Source: Magnetococcales bacterium (GTDB lineage Bacteria > Pseudomonadota > Magnetococcia > Magnetococcales > JADFYX01). From it: a stretch of DNA of 64,000 bases. The translations under genes and the position numbers were made by a program. This document shows, piece after piece, positions 9,101 through 17,700 of the stretch. Location: contig PEAM01000021.1 of assembly GCA_002753565.1 (NCBI GenBank), positions 1 to 64,000 on the forward strand, written 5' to 3'. The notes below the pieces were generated by a model. That model ran no database searches, was not told the DNA's origin, and worked only from the letters and a program-made list of their open reading frames with translations. Each line of letters begins with the position of its first letter. The first letter of the stretch is position 1.

Positions 9101-10691
9101 CGACGTCATTGCCCGCACCCGCAACACTACACCGGGCGTCACCCTGATCTCTCCACCTCCTCATCATGATATCTACTCCATTGAGGATCTGGCCCAGCTT
9201 ATTTTCGACCTGAAAAATGTCAATCCCGATGGGCGGGTCTCCGTCAAGTTGGTTTCGGAGGTTGGGGTCGGTACGGTGGCGGCTGGTGTCTCCAAGGGAC
9301 ATGCGGATATGATTCTTATCTCCGGTGGGGATGGCGGTACTGGCGCAAGCCCGGTCAGCTCCATCAAACATGCCGGTGGACCCTGGGAGTTGGGGCTGGC
9401 TGAGACACAACAGACTCTGGTCCTCAACGATCTTCGTGGACGGGTCAGGTTGCAGACTGACGGTCAGTTTCGAACCGGTCGGGATGTGGTGATTGCGGCT
9501 CTGTTGGGTGCAGAAGAGTACGGTTTTGCCACAGCTCCCCTGGTGGTTGAAGGGTGTGTCATCATGCGCAAGTGCCATCTGGGCACCTGCCCGGTGGGTG
9601 TGGCAACCCAGGATTTGGGGCTGCGCAAGAAGTTTACCGGTCGTCCTCAACATGTGGTCAACTATTTCTATTTTGTCGCCAATGAAGCCCGTCAAATCAT
9701 GGCAGAGATGGGGTTCCGTACCATTGATGAGATGATTGGGCGGGTGGACTGTATCAACACCAATCCGGCAATTGGCCACTGGAAGGCCAAAGGGTTGGAT
9801 TTTTCCAACATTCTCAAAAAACCGGACGTACCCTCCAATATTGCTGTTCGTCAGATGCAAAAGCAAGAACATGCCATCGACAAGGTGCTGGACCACAAGC
9901 TGATGGAGTTGGCGGACCTGGCTATCGAAACCCTGCAGCCTATCGAAATGCGGCTGCCCATTCTCAATACGGACCGTAGTGTGGGTGCCATGTTGGGGGG
10001 AGCCATCTCCAAGAAGTTTGGAGCCAGTGGTCTTCCAGAGGATACCATTGTCATCCATTTTACCGGGGTAGCCGGGCAGAGCTTTGGGGCCTTTAATGTC
10101 GGGGGTGTCTCTCTTCACGTTAAAGGGAGTGCCAATGACTATGTCGGCAAGGGTATGTCGGGTGGCCGAATTGTTGTCCGACCCCACCCCAAAAGTGACT
10201 TGGTGGCAGAAAAGAATATCATTGTCGGCAACACCCTCCTTTATGGGGCGACCGGTGGCGAGACCTATTTTTGCGGTTTGGCGGGGGAGCGGTTTGCGGT
10301 ACGAAACTCCGGTGCGAAAGCGGTTGTTGAAGGGGTTGGTGATCATGGCTGTGAATACATGACCGGTGGTACGGTTGTGGTTCTAGGCCCTACGGGCCGC
10401 AATTTCGGTGCGGGCATGAGTGGCGGCATTGCTTATGTATGGGATGAAAAAGGTCAGTTCACCTCCCTCTGTAACCCGGCTATGGTCGAGTTGCAGAAAG
10501 TAGAAGATAAAAAGGATGTGACTGAACTCAAGGAGCTAATTTTGAAGCATAAAGAATATACCGGTAGTGCGGTTGCCGAGCGTCTTCTGGCCCATTGGGA
10601 GACAACCGTCTCTCAGTTTGTCAAGGTGATGCCCTATGAGTACAAACGTGTATTGGAGCAGATGAAGGAGCAGGAGGCTGTCAATGGGTAA
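6165..10691 (+). CDS. gltB: Glutamate synthase (NADPH) large subunit
   Basis: GltB hydrolyses glutamine and channels the ammonia to 2-oxoglutarate to form glutamate. Its 1508 residues contain the N-terminal glutaminase domain whose nucleophile is Cys19 (HDACGVGF, exposed after propeptide removal), a central domain, the FMN-binding synthase barrel, and the C-terminal GXGXG beta-helix. Within the synthase domain C-x5-C-x4-C (MRKCHLGTCPVG) binds the 3Fe-4S cluster. It overlaps gltD by eight bases, so the two subunits are co-translated. The order and full length are standard. Confidence 0.97.
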   Translation: MGFPEKTGLYDPNFEHDACGVGFVANIRGEKSHEIIQQGLTVLCNLTHRGAVGADPLTGDGAGILIQMPDAFFKAEAKRLGFKLPAQGAYGVGMIFFPKDKNLRDSCIRLVEQMIAEEGQILIGWRDVPISADARIGYTAKGAEPVIRQVIVAGRHRPKNADPLWLERKLFIIRRRIENAVLGYGVAETSAFHISSFSTRTLLYKGMFLAEQVGEYYPDLNDPMVVSAFSMVHQRYSTNTFPTWDLAQPFRMICHNGEINTLRGNINWMRAREAALSSPLFGKDIKKLFPIVPEGISDSASFDRALEFLVVSGRSLPHAMMMMIPEAWENHQQMDEDRKGFYEYHASIMEPWDGPAAVAFADGRYIGATLDRNGLRPARYQVTKSGLCIMASEAGTLTFPPEEILHNGRLQPGRMFVIDLEEGRIIDDEEIKSGIIGRQPYRQWVKEGLMPLESLPSGGAEVVEKEPLLTRQKTFGYTEEDQNTLLAPMAISGQEPTGSMGNDAALPVLSGRPVLLFNYFKQLFAQVTNPPIDPIREELVMSLRMQLGSVGNLLEEEASHVDRISLQQPILTNEELEKIRAANSKGLKSQTFSTLFPVANGASGMKAALTLLFDKVSQSLIEGVNLVILSDRGTNADMAPIPILLAVSAIHHNLIRAGVRNRASIIVESGEAREVNHFALLAGYGAGAVNPYLAFETLSDLKQQGLLPDDLTVEKAHYHYVKAINKGMLKVFSKMGISTLFSYCGAQIFEAVGLTHQVVERYFTGTVSRIEGVNLDGIARETLARHQNAYGKNLSNLHALEVGGDYKLREGGESHMWTSESVSKLQHASRQNNYSMYQEFARLINERSKDLCTLRGLFVLKKNRKPVPLDQVEPASEIVKRFVTGAMSYGSISKEAHETLAIAMNRLGGQSNTGEGGEDPERFKPRPNGDLARSAIKQVASGRFGVSSHYLVNSNEMQIKIAQGAKPGEGGQLPGHKVNDVIARTRNTTPGVTLISPPPHHDIYSIEDLAQLIFDLKNVNPDGRVSVKLVSEVGVGTVAAGVSKGHADMILISGGDGGTGASPVSSIKHAGGPWELGLAETQQTLVLNDLRGRVRLQTDGQFRTGRDVVIAALLGAEEYGFATAPLVVEGCVIMRKCHLGTCPVGVATQDLGLRKKFTGRPQHVVNYFYFVANEARQIMAEMGFRTIDEMIGRVDCINTNPAIGHWKAKGLDFSNILKKPDVPSNIAVRQMQKQEHAIDKVLDHKLMELADLAIETLQPIEMRLPILNTDRSVGAMLGGAISKKFGASGLPEDTIVIHFTGVAGQSFGAFNVGGVSLHVKGSANDYVGKGMSGGRIVVRPHPKSDLVAEKNIIVGNTLLYGATGGETYFCGLAGERFAVRNSGAKAVVEGVGDHGCEYMTGGTVVVLGPTGRNFGAGMSGGIAYVWDEKGQFTSLCNPAMVELQKVEDKKDVTELKELILKHKEYTGSAVAERLLAHWETTVSQFVKVMPYEYKRVLEQMKEQEAVNG

Positions 10692-12123
10692 GGTAACGGG
10701 TTTCATGGATGTGGATAGGGAAAATCCCCGTACTCGTTCGGTAGCCAGCCGGATCAACGACTGGAACGAGTTGTATCATGACTTTCCCTTGGAAAAGCTT
10801 CAGGTTCAGGCCTCTCGCTGTATGGATTGTGGCATTCCCTTTTGCCACAGTGGCTGTACACTGAACAATATTATTCCCCAGTGGAATGACTGGGTCTATC
10901 AAGGGCGTTGGGCTGAGGCGGTTGAGGTGATGCACCGAACCAACAACTTTCCTGAGTTCACGGGTCGGATCTGTCCGGCTCTGTGTGAGGCCTCTTGTGT
11001 TGTTGGTCTGAACGGTGAAGCGGTAGCCATTCGCGAGATTGAAAAAGCCATTGCGGAAGAGGGTTGGGCGCGCGGGTTGATTACGCCGGTTCTTCCCCAC
11101 GAAAAGACCGGTAAGAGGGTGGCTGTCATTGGTTCTGGTCCGGCCGGTATGGCGGCGGCCCAACAACTGACCCGTGCAGGCCACGAGGTTACCCTTTTTG
11201 AGAAGAATGAGCGGGTAGGGGGGCTGCTCCGCTTTGGTATTCCTGACTTCAAACTGGAAAAGCATGTGATTGATCGCCGCCTGGAACAGATGATGGCGGA
11301 GGGTTTGACGGTTAAGACCGGGGTGAATGTCGGTGTTGACCTGACGGTTGCTCAGTTGCAGGAGAGCTTTGATGCCATTATGCTGACCGGCGGCTCAGAA
11401 AAACCGCGGGATTTACCCATTCCCGGACGGGAGTTGGGTGGAATCCATTTTGCCATGGATTTTTTAACCCAGCAGAATAAGCGGGTCTTTGGTACAAAAA
11501 TTCCCAAAGAGGAGGAGATTTCTGCCAAAGGCAAACAGGTATTGGTGATTGGTGGCGGAGATACCGGTTCGGACTGTGTCGGTACTTCCATTCGCCATGG
11601 TGCCAAAAGGGTGATTCAAATCGAACTGCTGCCCAAACCTCCCAAGGACCGCTCTATCGATACCCCTTGGCCGCTCTGGCCCCATCAACTGCGTACCTCG
11701 ACTTCCCATCTGGAGGGGTGTGAGCGGATGTGGAATATTTTGAGTCAATCGTTTGAAGGGGAGAAGGGGCAGGTTACCGGGATCAACTGTGTACGTCTGC
11801 GTTGGACCGAGCAGGAAGAGGGACGTCCCCAGATGCAGGAGGTAAGCGATAGTGCTTTTCATCTGAAAGTTGATTTGGTTCTGTTGGCTATGGGGTTTCT
11901 CCATCCAGAGAAGAGTGGACTGCTGGAGTCGTTAGGGGTAGAGTTGGACCCTCGGGGCAATGTCCAGGTCAATCAGTTTTATATGACCAGTGTTGAAGGG
12001 GTGTTTGCTGCCGGCGATATGGCGACGGGACAATCTTTGGTTTTGCAGGCCATCGATGGGGGTCGTAAAGCGGCCATAAGTGTTGATTCCTGGCTTCGGG
12101 GCGGACAATCTGTTTTGGGGTGA
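10684..12123 (+). CDS. gltD: Glutamate synthase (NADPH) small subunit
   Basis: GltD supplies electrons from NADPH to GltB. The N-terminal ferredoxin-like domain carries two cysteine clusters (CMDCGIPFCHSGC near residue 40 and CPALCEASC near residue 100) for 4Fe-4S centres. Two Rossmann motifs follow: GSGPAGMAAAQ for FAD near residue 150 and GGGDTGSD for NADPH near residue 290. The 479-residue length is typical. The start lies inside the end of gltB. Confidence 0.97.
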   Translation: MGKVTGFMDVDRENPRTRSVASRINDWNELYHDFPLEKLQVQASRCMDCGIPFCHSGCTLNNIIPQWNDWVYQGRWAEAVEVMHRTNNFPEFTGRICPALCEASCVVGLNGEAVAIREIEKAIAEEGWARGLITPVLPHEKTGKRVAVIGSGPAGMAAAQQLTRAGHEVTLFEKNERVGGLLRFGIPDFKLEKHVIDRRLEQMMAEGLTVKTGVNVGVDLTVAQLQESFDAIMLTGGSEKPRDLPIPGRELGGIHFAMDFLTQQNKRVFGTKIPKEEEISAKGKQVLVIGGGDTGSDCVGTSIRHGAKRVIQIELLPKPPKDRSIDTPWPLWPHQLRTSTSHLEGCERMWNILSQSFEGEKGQVTGINCVRLRWTEQEEGRPQMQEVSDSAFHLKVDLVLLAMGFLHPEKSGLLESLGVELDPRGNVQVNQFYMTSVEGVFAAGDMATGQSLVLQAIDGGRKAAISVDSWLRGGQSVLG

Positions 12124-12168
12124 TGGTTTTTTTTCCTATTTTAATGGTTCTAAATACGTAAAAAGGGC

Positions 12169-12468
12169 ATGATGGGTACTGAACAAGAACAGGGAGCAGG
12201 GGTGGAGATAGCCGGAATGGAAAAGAGCGAGGCTCTTCTGGATCAGTTGGAGGCCCGTATGGTCTCTCTGACTGACTTGGTGGCCGTACTACGAAACGAG
12301 AAGTCGGCATTAAACGAAAAATTGGCCACAGTTGACGAGCGGCAGGCCCAGTTGGAGGGGGAAAATGCCGAATTAATGGCCGAAAATGCCGCTTTAGTTG
12401 CAGAAAAAGAGAAAACTATCTTGAAATTGGAAACTTTTCTTGCTCGTTTTAATGATTCTGGACAATAA
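12169..12468 (+). CDS. Small coiled-coil protein, ZapB-like
   Basis: 99 residues. After about 20 N-terminal residues the rest is predicted to be one continuous coiled coil, with heptads rich in Leu, Glu and Ala such as LEGENAELMAENAALVAEKE. Small coiled-coil proteins of this kind next to zapA are usually annotated as cell division protein ZapB, which links the Z ring to other division factors. The assignment rests on architecture and the adjacent zapA gene, since coiled-coil sequence carries little family information. AAAAAGG precedes the start. Confidence 0.65.
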   Translation: MMGTEQEQGAGVEIAGMEKSEALLDQLEARMVSLTDLVAVLRNEKSALNEKLATVDERQAQLEGENAELMAENAALVAEKEKTILKLETFLARFNDSGQ

Positions 12469-12501
12469 TAGGCTATTGCGACTTCCATTACGAGAATCGG
12501 T

Positions 12502-12792
12502 ATGTCAGAGTTAGTTGAGGTAAATATTCAAGGACAGATCTATCGGTTGCGTACTGATGCGGAGAGTCGGTCGGAGTATCTTCGTGAAGTAGCCAGTTAT
12601 GTGGATAGTGAGATGAGAGGGTTGGTTCGTCAGTCCCAGGGGGCTTCCCACGATCGTGTCGCAGTTATGGCGGCCATACGGATTGCCGATAGACTTTTTC
12701 AGCAGAGACAAAAAGTAACAGATGGCGTAGAGTCGTTTGAGGAAAAAGTAGGTAAACTGATTGAATCGAGTGATCAGTTGTTAAAAGGGTGA
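12502..12792 (+). CDS. zapA: Cell division protein ZapA
   Basis: ZapA bundles FtsZ protofilaments. The 96-residue protein has the N-terminal beta hairpin (VEVNIQGQIYRLRTD), the conserved helix with YLREVASYVDSEM, the HDRVAVMAAIRIADRLF region and a C-terminal helix. The next elements, 6S RNA and the 5-FCL gene, reproduce the zapA-ssrS-fau order well known from proteobacteria, which supports the call. Confidence 0.92.
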   Translation: MSELVEVNIQGQIYRLRTDAESRSEYLREVASYVDSEMRGLVRQSQGASHDRVAVMAAIRIADRLFQQRQKVTDGVESFEEKVGKLIESSDQLLKG

Positions 12793-12806
12793 TACAACAT
12801 TTTAAT
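12778..12806 (+). promoter_or_regulatory. Sigma-70 promoter of 6S RNA
   Basis: TTGTTA (12778-12783) and TTTAAT (12801-12806) are separated by 17 bases and overlap the last codons of zapA. Transcription would begin near 12811-12813, exactly where the 6S closing stem starts. Confidence 0.65.
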
Positions 12807-12810
12807 AATC

Positions 12811-12989
12811 CCCTGCAGTGCTCGTGAGGCGTAGCATTCTCCTGAGCCGATACTCATGAACCTTGGAAGCTTGCTCTGATTGTGGAGTGTATGCTCTCTC
12901 TTTGGGGAGAGACCCACAGAAGCGATTATCAGGCCTCCGCCCTTTATACAAGGGTTCAGAGGACGCACTCCCACGGTACAGGTGGGGGA
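12811..12989 (+). ncRNA. ssrS: 6S RNA
   Basis: 6S RNA mimics an open promoter and sequesters sigma-70 RNA polymerase. The conserved block CCTGAGCCGATA lies at 12841-12852 and the matching GGCCTCCGCCC at 12931-12941. The ends can form the closing stem (AGTGCTCGTG near the start, CGCACTCCCACGG near the end). Length is about 180 bases and the position between zapA and the 5-FCL gene is the classical one. Ends are estimated from the stem and the promoter. Confidence 0.88.
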
Positions 12990-13024
12990 TTTTATCATAT
13001 AGATGGTTTGAGGCAGATAGTCGG

Positions 13025-13600
13025 TTGTGCTCCAAGCAAGATTTTCGCAGCAGCCTGCGCCGAAAGCGCCGAGCATTAACCCCTGATCAAGTGGCCTCCC
13101 TCAGTGGATCTATAGCTGAACATGCCAGACGGTTTAAGCCCTTTCTTTCGGCTAGCGTTGTGGCACTCTATCTTCCTTTCGACAACGAAGTCGACACCTC
13201 CTCTCTCCTCCACGCTTTTCATGTTGAGAACAGAACCCTCTGCCTGCCGGTTGTGGCGCCTGAGAAAAAATTGAATTTCACTCTTTTTTCTCCTGGAGAC
13301 CCCTTGCAATGCGGCAAGTATGGTATTCAGGAGCCTCGGAATAAGGTGTGGGTCGATATCAATCAGATCGACCTTCTTTTCATGCCTCTGCTGGGTTTTG
13401 ACCGTTTTGGAACCCGCTTGGGGTATGGCGGAGGATATTATGACAGAGCATTATCGCTGCTGTCGACAACTGGGGTCGGGCCAATGTTAACGGGACTGGC
13501 CTATGACTTTCAGGAAGCCACGCGGTTGCCGTGTGACCTTCATGATGTGCCGTTACACTTTGTTGTAACGCCGAGTGGTGTGCGATCTTTGGGATCGTGA
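13025..13600 (+). CDS. fau: 5-formyltetrahydrofolate cyclo-ligase
   Basis: 5-FCL converts 5-formyl-THF to methenyl-THF using ATP. The N terminus has the basic SLRRKRRALTPDQV and the C-terminal part has the family motif GFDRFGTRLGYGGGYYDRAL. The frame is open back to 12863, but that extension runs through 6S RNA. I therefore choose TTG at 13025, about 11 bases after TGAGG, which gives 191 residues as usual for the family. The ATG at 12863 is very unlikely to be used. Confidence 0.88.
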   Translation: MCSKQDFRSSLRRKRRALTPDQVASLSGSIAEHARRFKPFLSASVVALYLPFDNEVDTSSLLHAFHVENRTLCLPVVAPEKKLNFTLFSPGDPLQCGKYGIQEPRNKVWVDINQIDLLFMPLLGFDRFGTRLGYGGGYYDRALSLLSTTGVGPMLTGLAYDFQEATRLPCDLHDVPLHFVVTPSGVRSLGS

Positions 13601-13667
13601 CACCTCATGTTAACCTATTTTTCCCTTGAGATAGCCGGTTTTGGCTATAAGACGGGGCAGGAGACCG

Positions 13668-15233
13668 ATGGCCATGGATATCGTTACCATCCTTGTTGGC
13701 GCGATTCTTGGAGCGGCCATCTCCCTCGCCTATTTCTATCTGAAACGGGGCCAACAGCAGCAGGCTTTGGTGGTTCAGGAAGAGAGAGTGCAGCAGAAGT
13801 TGGCGGCGGTTGAGGAAAGAGCAGCCTCCATGAATCGGGAGATGGAGCTTAGTAATAAAGCACATCAAATTAGAATTGAAGAGGAGCTGGAAAAAAAATA
13901 TCGGGAAAAAGGGGCTGAACTGGAGCAGTTGCAGCAACGTTTTGATAAGCGAGAGGCTCAACTGGATAGGAAGTTTGACCAGTTCGATAATCGTGAGCGT
14001 GAGATGGATCAACGCCGCTCTCAGTTGGAAAATGAGCGTAAAACCCTGGATGAGCAGAAGGTGCTCTATCAAGATCTTCTAAGCCAGGGGCAGAAAAAGC
14101 TGGAAGAGGTAGCCGGCATGAGCCTGGAGGAGGCTAAGGAGCAGATTATGTCTTCTCTCTCCGAGAGTGCCCGCAAGGAGTCTGCCAGTCTTTTTAAGCG
14201 GCTAGAGATGGAAGCCCATGAGAATGCCGACCAGAAGGCGAGGGATACCATTGCCACGGCCATTCAACGGCTATCGGGTGAATTTGTCTCTGAGAGGACT
14301 GTTTCGGTGGTTACTTTGCCATCCGAAGAGATGAAGGGACGGATTATCGGTCGGGAAGGTCGCAATATCCGGGCTTTGGAAACAGCAACCGGTTGTGATC
14401 TGATTATCGACGACACACCGGAGGCGGTGGTGATATCTGGTTTTAATCCGGTTCGTCGTCAGATCGCCAAGCGCTCTTTGGAGGAGTTGATTACCGATGG
14501 TCGTATTCATCCGGCTCGTATTGAGTCGGTGGTGAAAAAGGCGACCAAAGCCATTGAGACCGAGATTCGAGAAAAAGGGGAGCAGGCAGTTTTTGAGGTG
14601 GGGTTGAGTGATGTCCACCCTGAGATTGTCAAGCTTTTGGGCATGTTGCAGTTTCGGACCTCTTACACACAAAATGTGCTTTCTCATTCGGTAGAGGTGG
14701 CCTATTTTGCTGGAATCATGGCAGAAGAGTTGGGGCTGGACGGTAATTTAGCCCGACGTTGTGGGCTGCTGCATGATATTGGTAAAGCGGTTGATCATGA
14801 AGTTCAGGGTTCTCATGCGGTTATTGGTGGTGAGTTAGCCAAAAAACATCGTGAGCATCCTTTGGTAACCAATGCGATCTGGTCGCACCATTTTGATATT
14901 GAGCCGATCTCTGTGTACGGTCCTTTAACCAATGCGGCTGATGCCCTTTCGGCAGCCCGTCCGGGGGCACGTCGGGAAAATGTTGAGACCTACATTAAGC
15001 GGTTGGAGCAGTTGGAGGGCATTGCCACCGGTTTTAAAGGGGTGGAGAAGGCCTTTGCCATCCAAGCGGGCCGAGAGGTTCGGGTTCTGGTTAGTTATGA
15101 TCGGGTCAATGATGAAGGGGCCATGATGATTGCTCGGGAAATTGCCGATCAAATCGAGAATGAGATGACCTATCCGGGGCAGATCAAGGTGACGGTTATT
15201 CGTGAAATGCGTGCTCAGGAGATTGCAAGCTGA
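13668..15233 (+). CDS. rny: Ribonuclease Y
   Basis: RNase Y is a membrane-anchored endoribonuclease that starts mRNA decay. It has an N-terminal membrane segment (about residues 3-22), a long charged coiled coil to about residue 200, a KH RNA-binding domain with [15 protein letters not shown], and an HD domain with [10 protein letters not shown]. The start at 13668 follows CAGGAG at good spacing and gives 521 residues. An upstream ATG at 13641 in the same frame has no such site. RNase Y is typical of Firmicutes and is scattered in proteobacterial lineages, so it is a useful taxonomic hint here. Confidence 0.94.
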   Translation: MAMDIVTILVGAILGAAISLAYFYLKRGQQQQALVVQEERVQQKLAAVEERAASMNREMELSNKAHQIRIEEELEKKYREKGAELEQLQQRFDKREAQLDRKFDQFDNREREMDQRRSQLENERKTLDEQKVLYQDLLSQGQKKLEEVAGMSLEEAKEQIMSSLSESARKESASLFKRLEMEAHENADQKARDTIATAIQRLSGEFVSERTVSVVTLPSEEMKGRIIGREGRNIRALETATGCDLIIDDTPEAVVISGFNPVRRQIAKRSLEELITDGRIHPARIESVVKKATKAIETEIREKGEQAVFEVGLSDVHPEIVKLLGMLQFRTSYTQNVLSHSVEVAYFAGIMAEELGLDGNLARRCGLLHDIGKAVDHEVQGSHAVIGGELAKKHREHPLVTNAIWSHHFDIEPISVYGPLTNAADALSAARPGARRENVETYIKRLEQLEGIATGFKGVEKAFAIQAGREVRVLVSYDRVNDEGAMMIAREIADQIENEMTYPGQIKVTVIREMRAQEIAS

Positions 15234-15288
15234 TCTTGGCAAGTACAGGTAAGGGTATAGGTGTTCTCAACTCTGTCCTTCCATAGCC

Positions 15289-15518
15289 AACCAAATGTGT
15301 ACAGAAGGAGTACGGATGGGTCTGGGAAGGCATGAATGCCTTCCCAGCGGGTTTGGGCAGAGACCAAGGTTCTAAGCTATTGACTGTGCTTTTGTTTTTT
15401 CACCTTTAAAAGCGTGGGGGTTTGGGGGCCTGCAAGGCCTCCCAAGGTGTTGACTTTGCCTTTAACCATTGTCCCAATTTGGTGTTGACTTTGCCTTTAA
15501 CCATTGTCCCAATTTGGT
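15289..15518 (+). repeat. MITE-like interspersed repeat, copy A
   Basis: This gene-free stretch between convergent rny and ccoG is largely one repeat. About 100 bases (15289-15395) match the reverse complement of 25465-25598 at roughly 80 percent identity. The core is a palindrome at 15324-15345 with arms GGGAAGGCAT and ATGCCTTCCC. The left end AACCAAATGTGTACA and right end CCAATTTGGT are degenerate terminal inverted repeats. Compared with copy B it carries about 65 extra bases plus a duplicated 35-base unit. No open reading frame is present, so it would be non-autonomous. Confidence 0.75.
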
Positions 15519-15525
15519 GTTGACT
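15446..15525 (+). repeat. 35-bp tandem duplication inside repeat copy A
   Basis: Two identical 35-base units (15446-15480 and 15481-15515), each beginning GGTGTTGACTTTGCC, are followed by a third partial unit of ten bases. The unit corresponds to the right end of the MITE-like element. This looks like replication slippage. Confidence 0.85.
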
Positions 15526-15535
15526 GGCTATAGGA

Positions 15536-16945
15536 TCATGGTCTTATGAATACGCTGTCATAGATATCCGAAATGTCTGTCTCGTGACTGTCGACCAAGT
15601 GAAAGGTAATGTTCTTGGCGCCCTTGCCTCCGCTCTCTTTATTTTGTTTTAGATAGGCGGTATAGGGCATCACCTTGCCGGGTTGAATTGATATCAGCGG
15701 TCGACCAGACTTGTCAAAGCGATCAATAGCAGCCAGGGACAAGGTTGATTGCTCTAGCCCTTTAACTTCCAAGGCGTAGGTTCTGGGCGTTGGGCTCATA
15801 TTAAGTACTCGGATAGTAAAGTTATTCTGAATGCTTCCATCCGACAGGGTAATATAGATCGGTTGTCGATGACGAATGACACTCATCTCCACAGGGGGGC
15901 GGGTGGCTAAATAATAGGCCATTCCACCCAGTAATAAGAGAATCAAAGCGCTATAAGCAAGGGTTCGAGGTCGGAGCCAGCGAGTTTTCCTGCCGGTCAT
16001 CTCGGTGAGTGAGGTGTAGGAGATGAGTCGGTGTTCCATGCCGACGGCGGCTGCTACCTCATCGCAAGCATCAATACAGAGGCCACAGGTTATGCACTCA
16101 TACTGTTGACCTTGGCGAATATCAACACCCGTCGGACAGACTGTGACGCAGGCGTTGCAGTCTATGCACTCACCAACCGCTTCTCCCATCTCTTTTCGAT
16201 TGCGTCGGTTACTCTCCCTGGGTTCGCCATGTTCTGGATGGTAGGCAATAATTAAGGTGTTGTCATCAAACATGGCCCCCTGAAAACGGGCGTAGGGGCA
16301 CATATAGGTGCAGACCTGTTCCCGCGCAATGCCCGCCATGGTGTAGGTTGTAATGGTAAGAAACAGAAGGGTAAACCAGGCGGCAAACGGTGCGGTTGCC
16401 GTTAGAAATTGATGGAATAGGGTGGGGGCATCGGCAAAGTAGAAAACAAACGCACCACCCGTGGCTAGGGCGATCACTAGCCAGAGGGTGTGTTTTACCA
16501 GCTTTTTCATGAGTTTTCCTGCCGACCATGGTTCAGCATCCAGTCGCACTCTTTTCTTGCGGTTTCCCTCTACCAGATACTCGACATAAAGATAGAGGTC
16601 GGTCCAAATGGTCTGAAAACAGATGTAGCCGCAAAAAACCCTTCCTGCAAGCGCTGTCATCAGAAAAAGACCAAGGGCGGCTGAAATAAGCAGCCCGGCC
16701 AATACAAAGATATCCTGAGGCCAGATGACTAAATCAAAGAGATAAAATTTTCGGGCTGGAAGATCAAAAAGAATGGCCTGGTTAGGAACGCCAACACCTC
16801 GGTCCCAGCGTACAAAGGGCAAAAGGTAATAAATGCCAAGAAAGAGAAATAACAGTCCCCATTTTAATCGGCGGAAAAACCCTTTTTGATATCTGGGGTA
16901 CAATTTTTTCCAGTCCGCATAGAGAGAGTCTTGATTCTCAGCCAT
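15536..16945 (-). CDS. ccoG: Cytochrome c oxidase accessory protein CcoG (RdxA/FixG type)
   Basis: CcoG is a membrane ferredoxin-like protein needed for copper delivery to cbb3-type cytochrome oxidase. The 469-residue protein has about five membrane segments and the conserved cytosolic YMCPYARFQ. Two 4Fe-4S cysteine sets follow (CIDCNACVTVCP and CITCGLCIDAC), and the C-terminal periplasmic domain has the immunoglobulin-like fold of the family. GAAGGAG precedes the start. The oxidase genes ccoNOPQ are not in this window, so their location is unknown. Confidence 0.92.
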   Translation of the reverse strand: MAENQDSLYADWKKLYPRYQKGFFRRLKWGLLFLFLGIYYLLPFVRWDRGVGVPNQAILFDLPARKFYLFDLVIWPQDIFVLAGLLISAALGLFLMTALAGRVFCGYICFQTIWTDLYLYVEYLVEGNRKKRVRLDAEPWSAGKLMKKLVKHTLWLVIALATGGAFVFYFADAPTLFHQFLTATAPFAAWFTLLFLTITTYTMAGIAREQVCTYMCPYARFQGAMFDDNTLIIAYHPEHGEPRESNRRNRKEMGEAVGECIDCNACVTVCPTGVDIRQGQQYECITCGLCIDACDEVAAAVGMEHRLISYTSLTEMTGRKTRWLRPRTLAYSALILLLLGGMAYYLATRPPVEMSVIRHRQPIYITLSDGSIQNNFTIRVLNMSPTPRTYALEVKGLEQSTLSLAAIDRFDKSGRPLISIQPGKVMPYTAYLKQNKESGGKGAKNITFHLVDSHETDISDIYDSVFIRP

Positions 16946-17418
16946 CTTGTATTCTCCTTCCTGTCGCTACGATGATTGTTTCTCTTGTTTAGAAGTAAAT
17001 ACAGGTTATGGGCCATTTTTGCTTTGGGGTATTAATTATTTTTTGTCTAAATATTTCAAGGTTTTGCAAACAGTATGTGCGGGTGTTATCACTCTGCAGC
17101 CAAGGGAGTAATAGTCATAAATGTCTAACATGGTCATATATGGCATGTTGTAGAGGTGTTAGGCTTGCCATCAGAGGAGAGGGCGGTGTGTTCTGAAGAT
17201 TATTGTCTTATAGACGATATTATTAGCCATTAATGGCTAATATAGCCATATACAGCCACTTATGATAGGGGGGATAGAGGGTTTCCTGGCTGGAATGATT
17301 ATTTATTAACAGTCAATTTTTCAATAGGATGCCATTTGTTTGTACTGGAAAAGTGATACATGGCCTGAAGATTGAATAGAGGTTGAGCATCAATCACTCA
17401 TGATATGGAGCAGGGACT
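16946..17418. other. Intergenic region with small-gene upstream sequences
   Basis: 470 bases between divergent ccoG and a small plus-strand gene, clearly more AT-rich than the flanking genes. It contains the palindrome at 17221-17242 and repeated AGCCAT half-sites near 17226, 17244 and 17254. I see no tRNA, no convincing coding frame and no clear sigma-70 promoter. Confidence 0.4.
17221..17242. promoter_or_regulatory. Perfect 22-bp palindrome, candidate operator
   Basis: The left arm TATTAGCCATT and its exact reverse complement AATGGCTAATA meet without spacer. Another TAGCCATA follows directly at about 17243. Perfect symmetry of this length in AT-rich intergenic DNA, without a following T tract, suggests a dimeric regulator's binding site. 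No known regulon consensus was recognised. Confidence 0.45.
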
Positions 17419-17700
17419 ATGTGTGCATTTTCTGGCAAAAAGAGAAGGGTCTGGCCTTGGACTGTTTTAAGTATCCTCATGATTGTCATGGTCTCCTTTT
17501 TGGATAGGGAAAAGGCCGACCAGCCTTTTTATGCTGACTTGGCAGTCGATCATGTGCAAGAGCAACCTTTGGTCAATACACTCTCCTCCTTGTATACACT
17601 AAAACCAGAACATCTTACCTGGAAGAGTGCCTTTCTTGGTGTGCTTGGATTTCCTGCTGTACTTTTGCAAGAAAAACAGCTGGTTCTCTTTAGAGGTTAG
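17419..17700 (+). CDS. Small membrane-anchored protein, unknown function
   Basis: 93 residues. The N terminus is basic, then one hydrophobic segment (about residues 12-27, VWPWTVLSILMIVMVSFL) is followed by a mostly polar tail. I do not recognise a family. The start follows GGAGCAGG at good distance. It is the first of a run of very small genes reading in the same direction and ends where an alternative frame of the next one could begin. Confidence 0.5.
   Translation: MCAFSGKKRRVWPWTVLSILMIVMVSFLDREKADQPFYADLAVDHVQEQPLVNTLSSLYTLKPEHLTWKSAFLGVLGFPAVLLQEKQLVLFRG

Noticed and set aside
9081-10346. A 421-codon open frame on the minus strand inside gltB
   Set aside because: It lies entirely opposite a clear, full-length glutamate synthase gene and shows no protein motifs. 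It reflects codon bias on the complementary strand.
12863-13024. N-terminal extension of the 5-FCL protein
   Set aside because: This part of the frame runs through 6S RNA and is not conserved in 5-FCL. TTG 13025 gives the usual length.
15446-15525. Short CRISPR-like array
   Set aside because: The 35-base units are directly adjacent with no spacers, only two are complete, and no cas gene is near. It is a tandem duplication.
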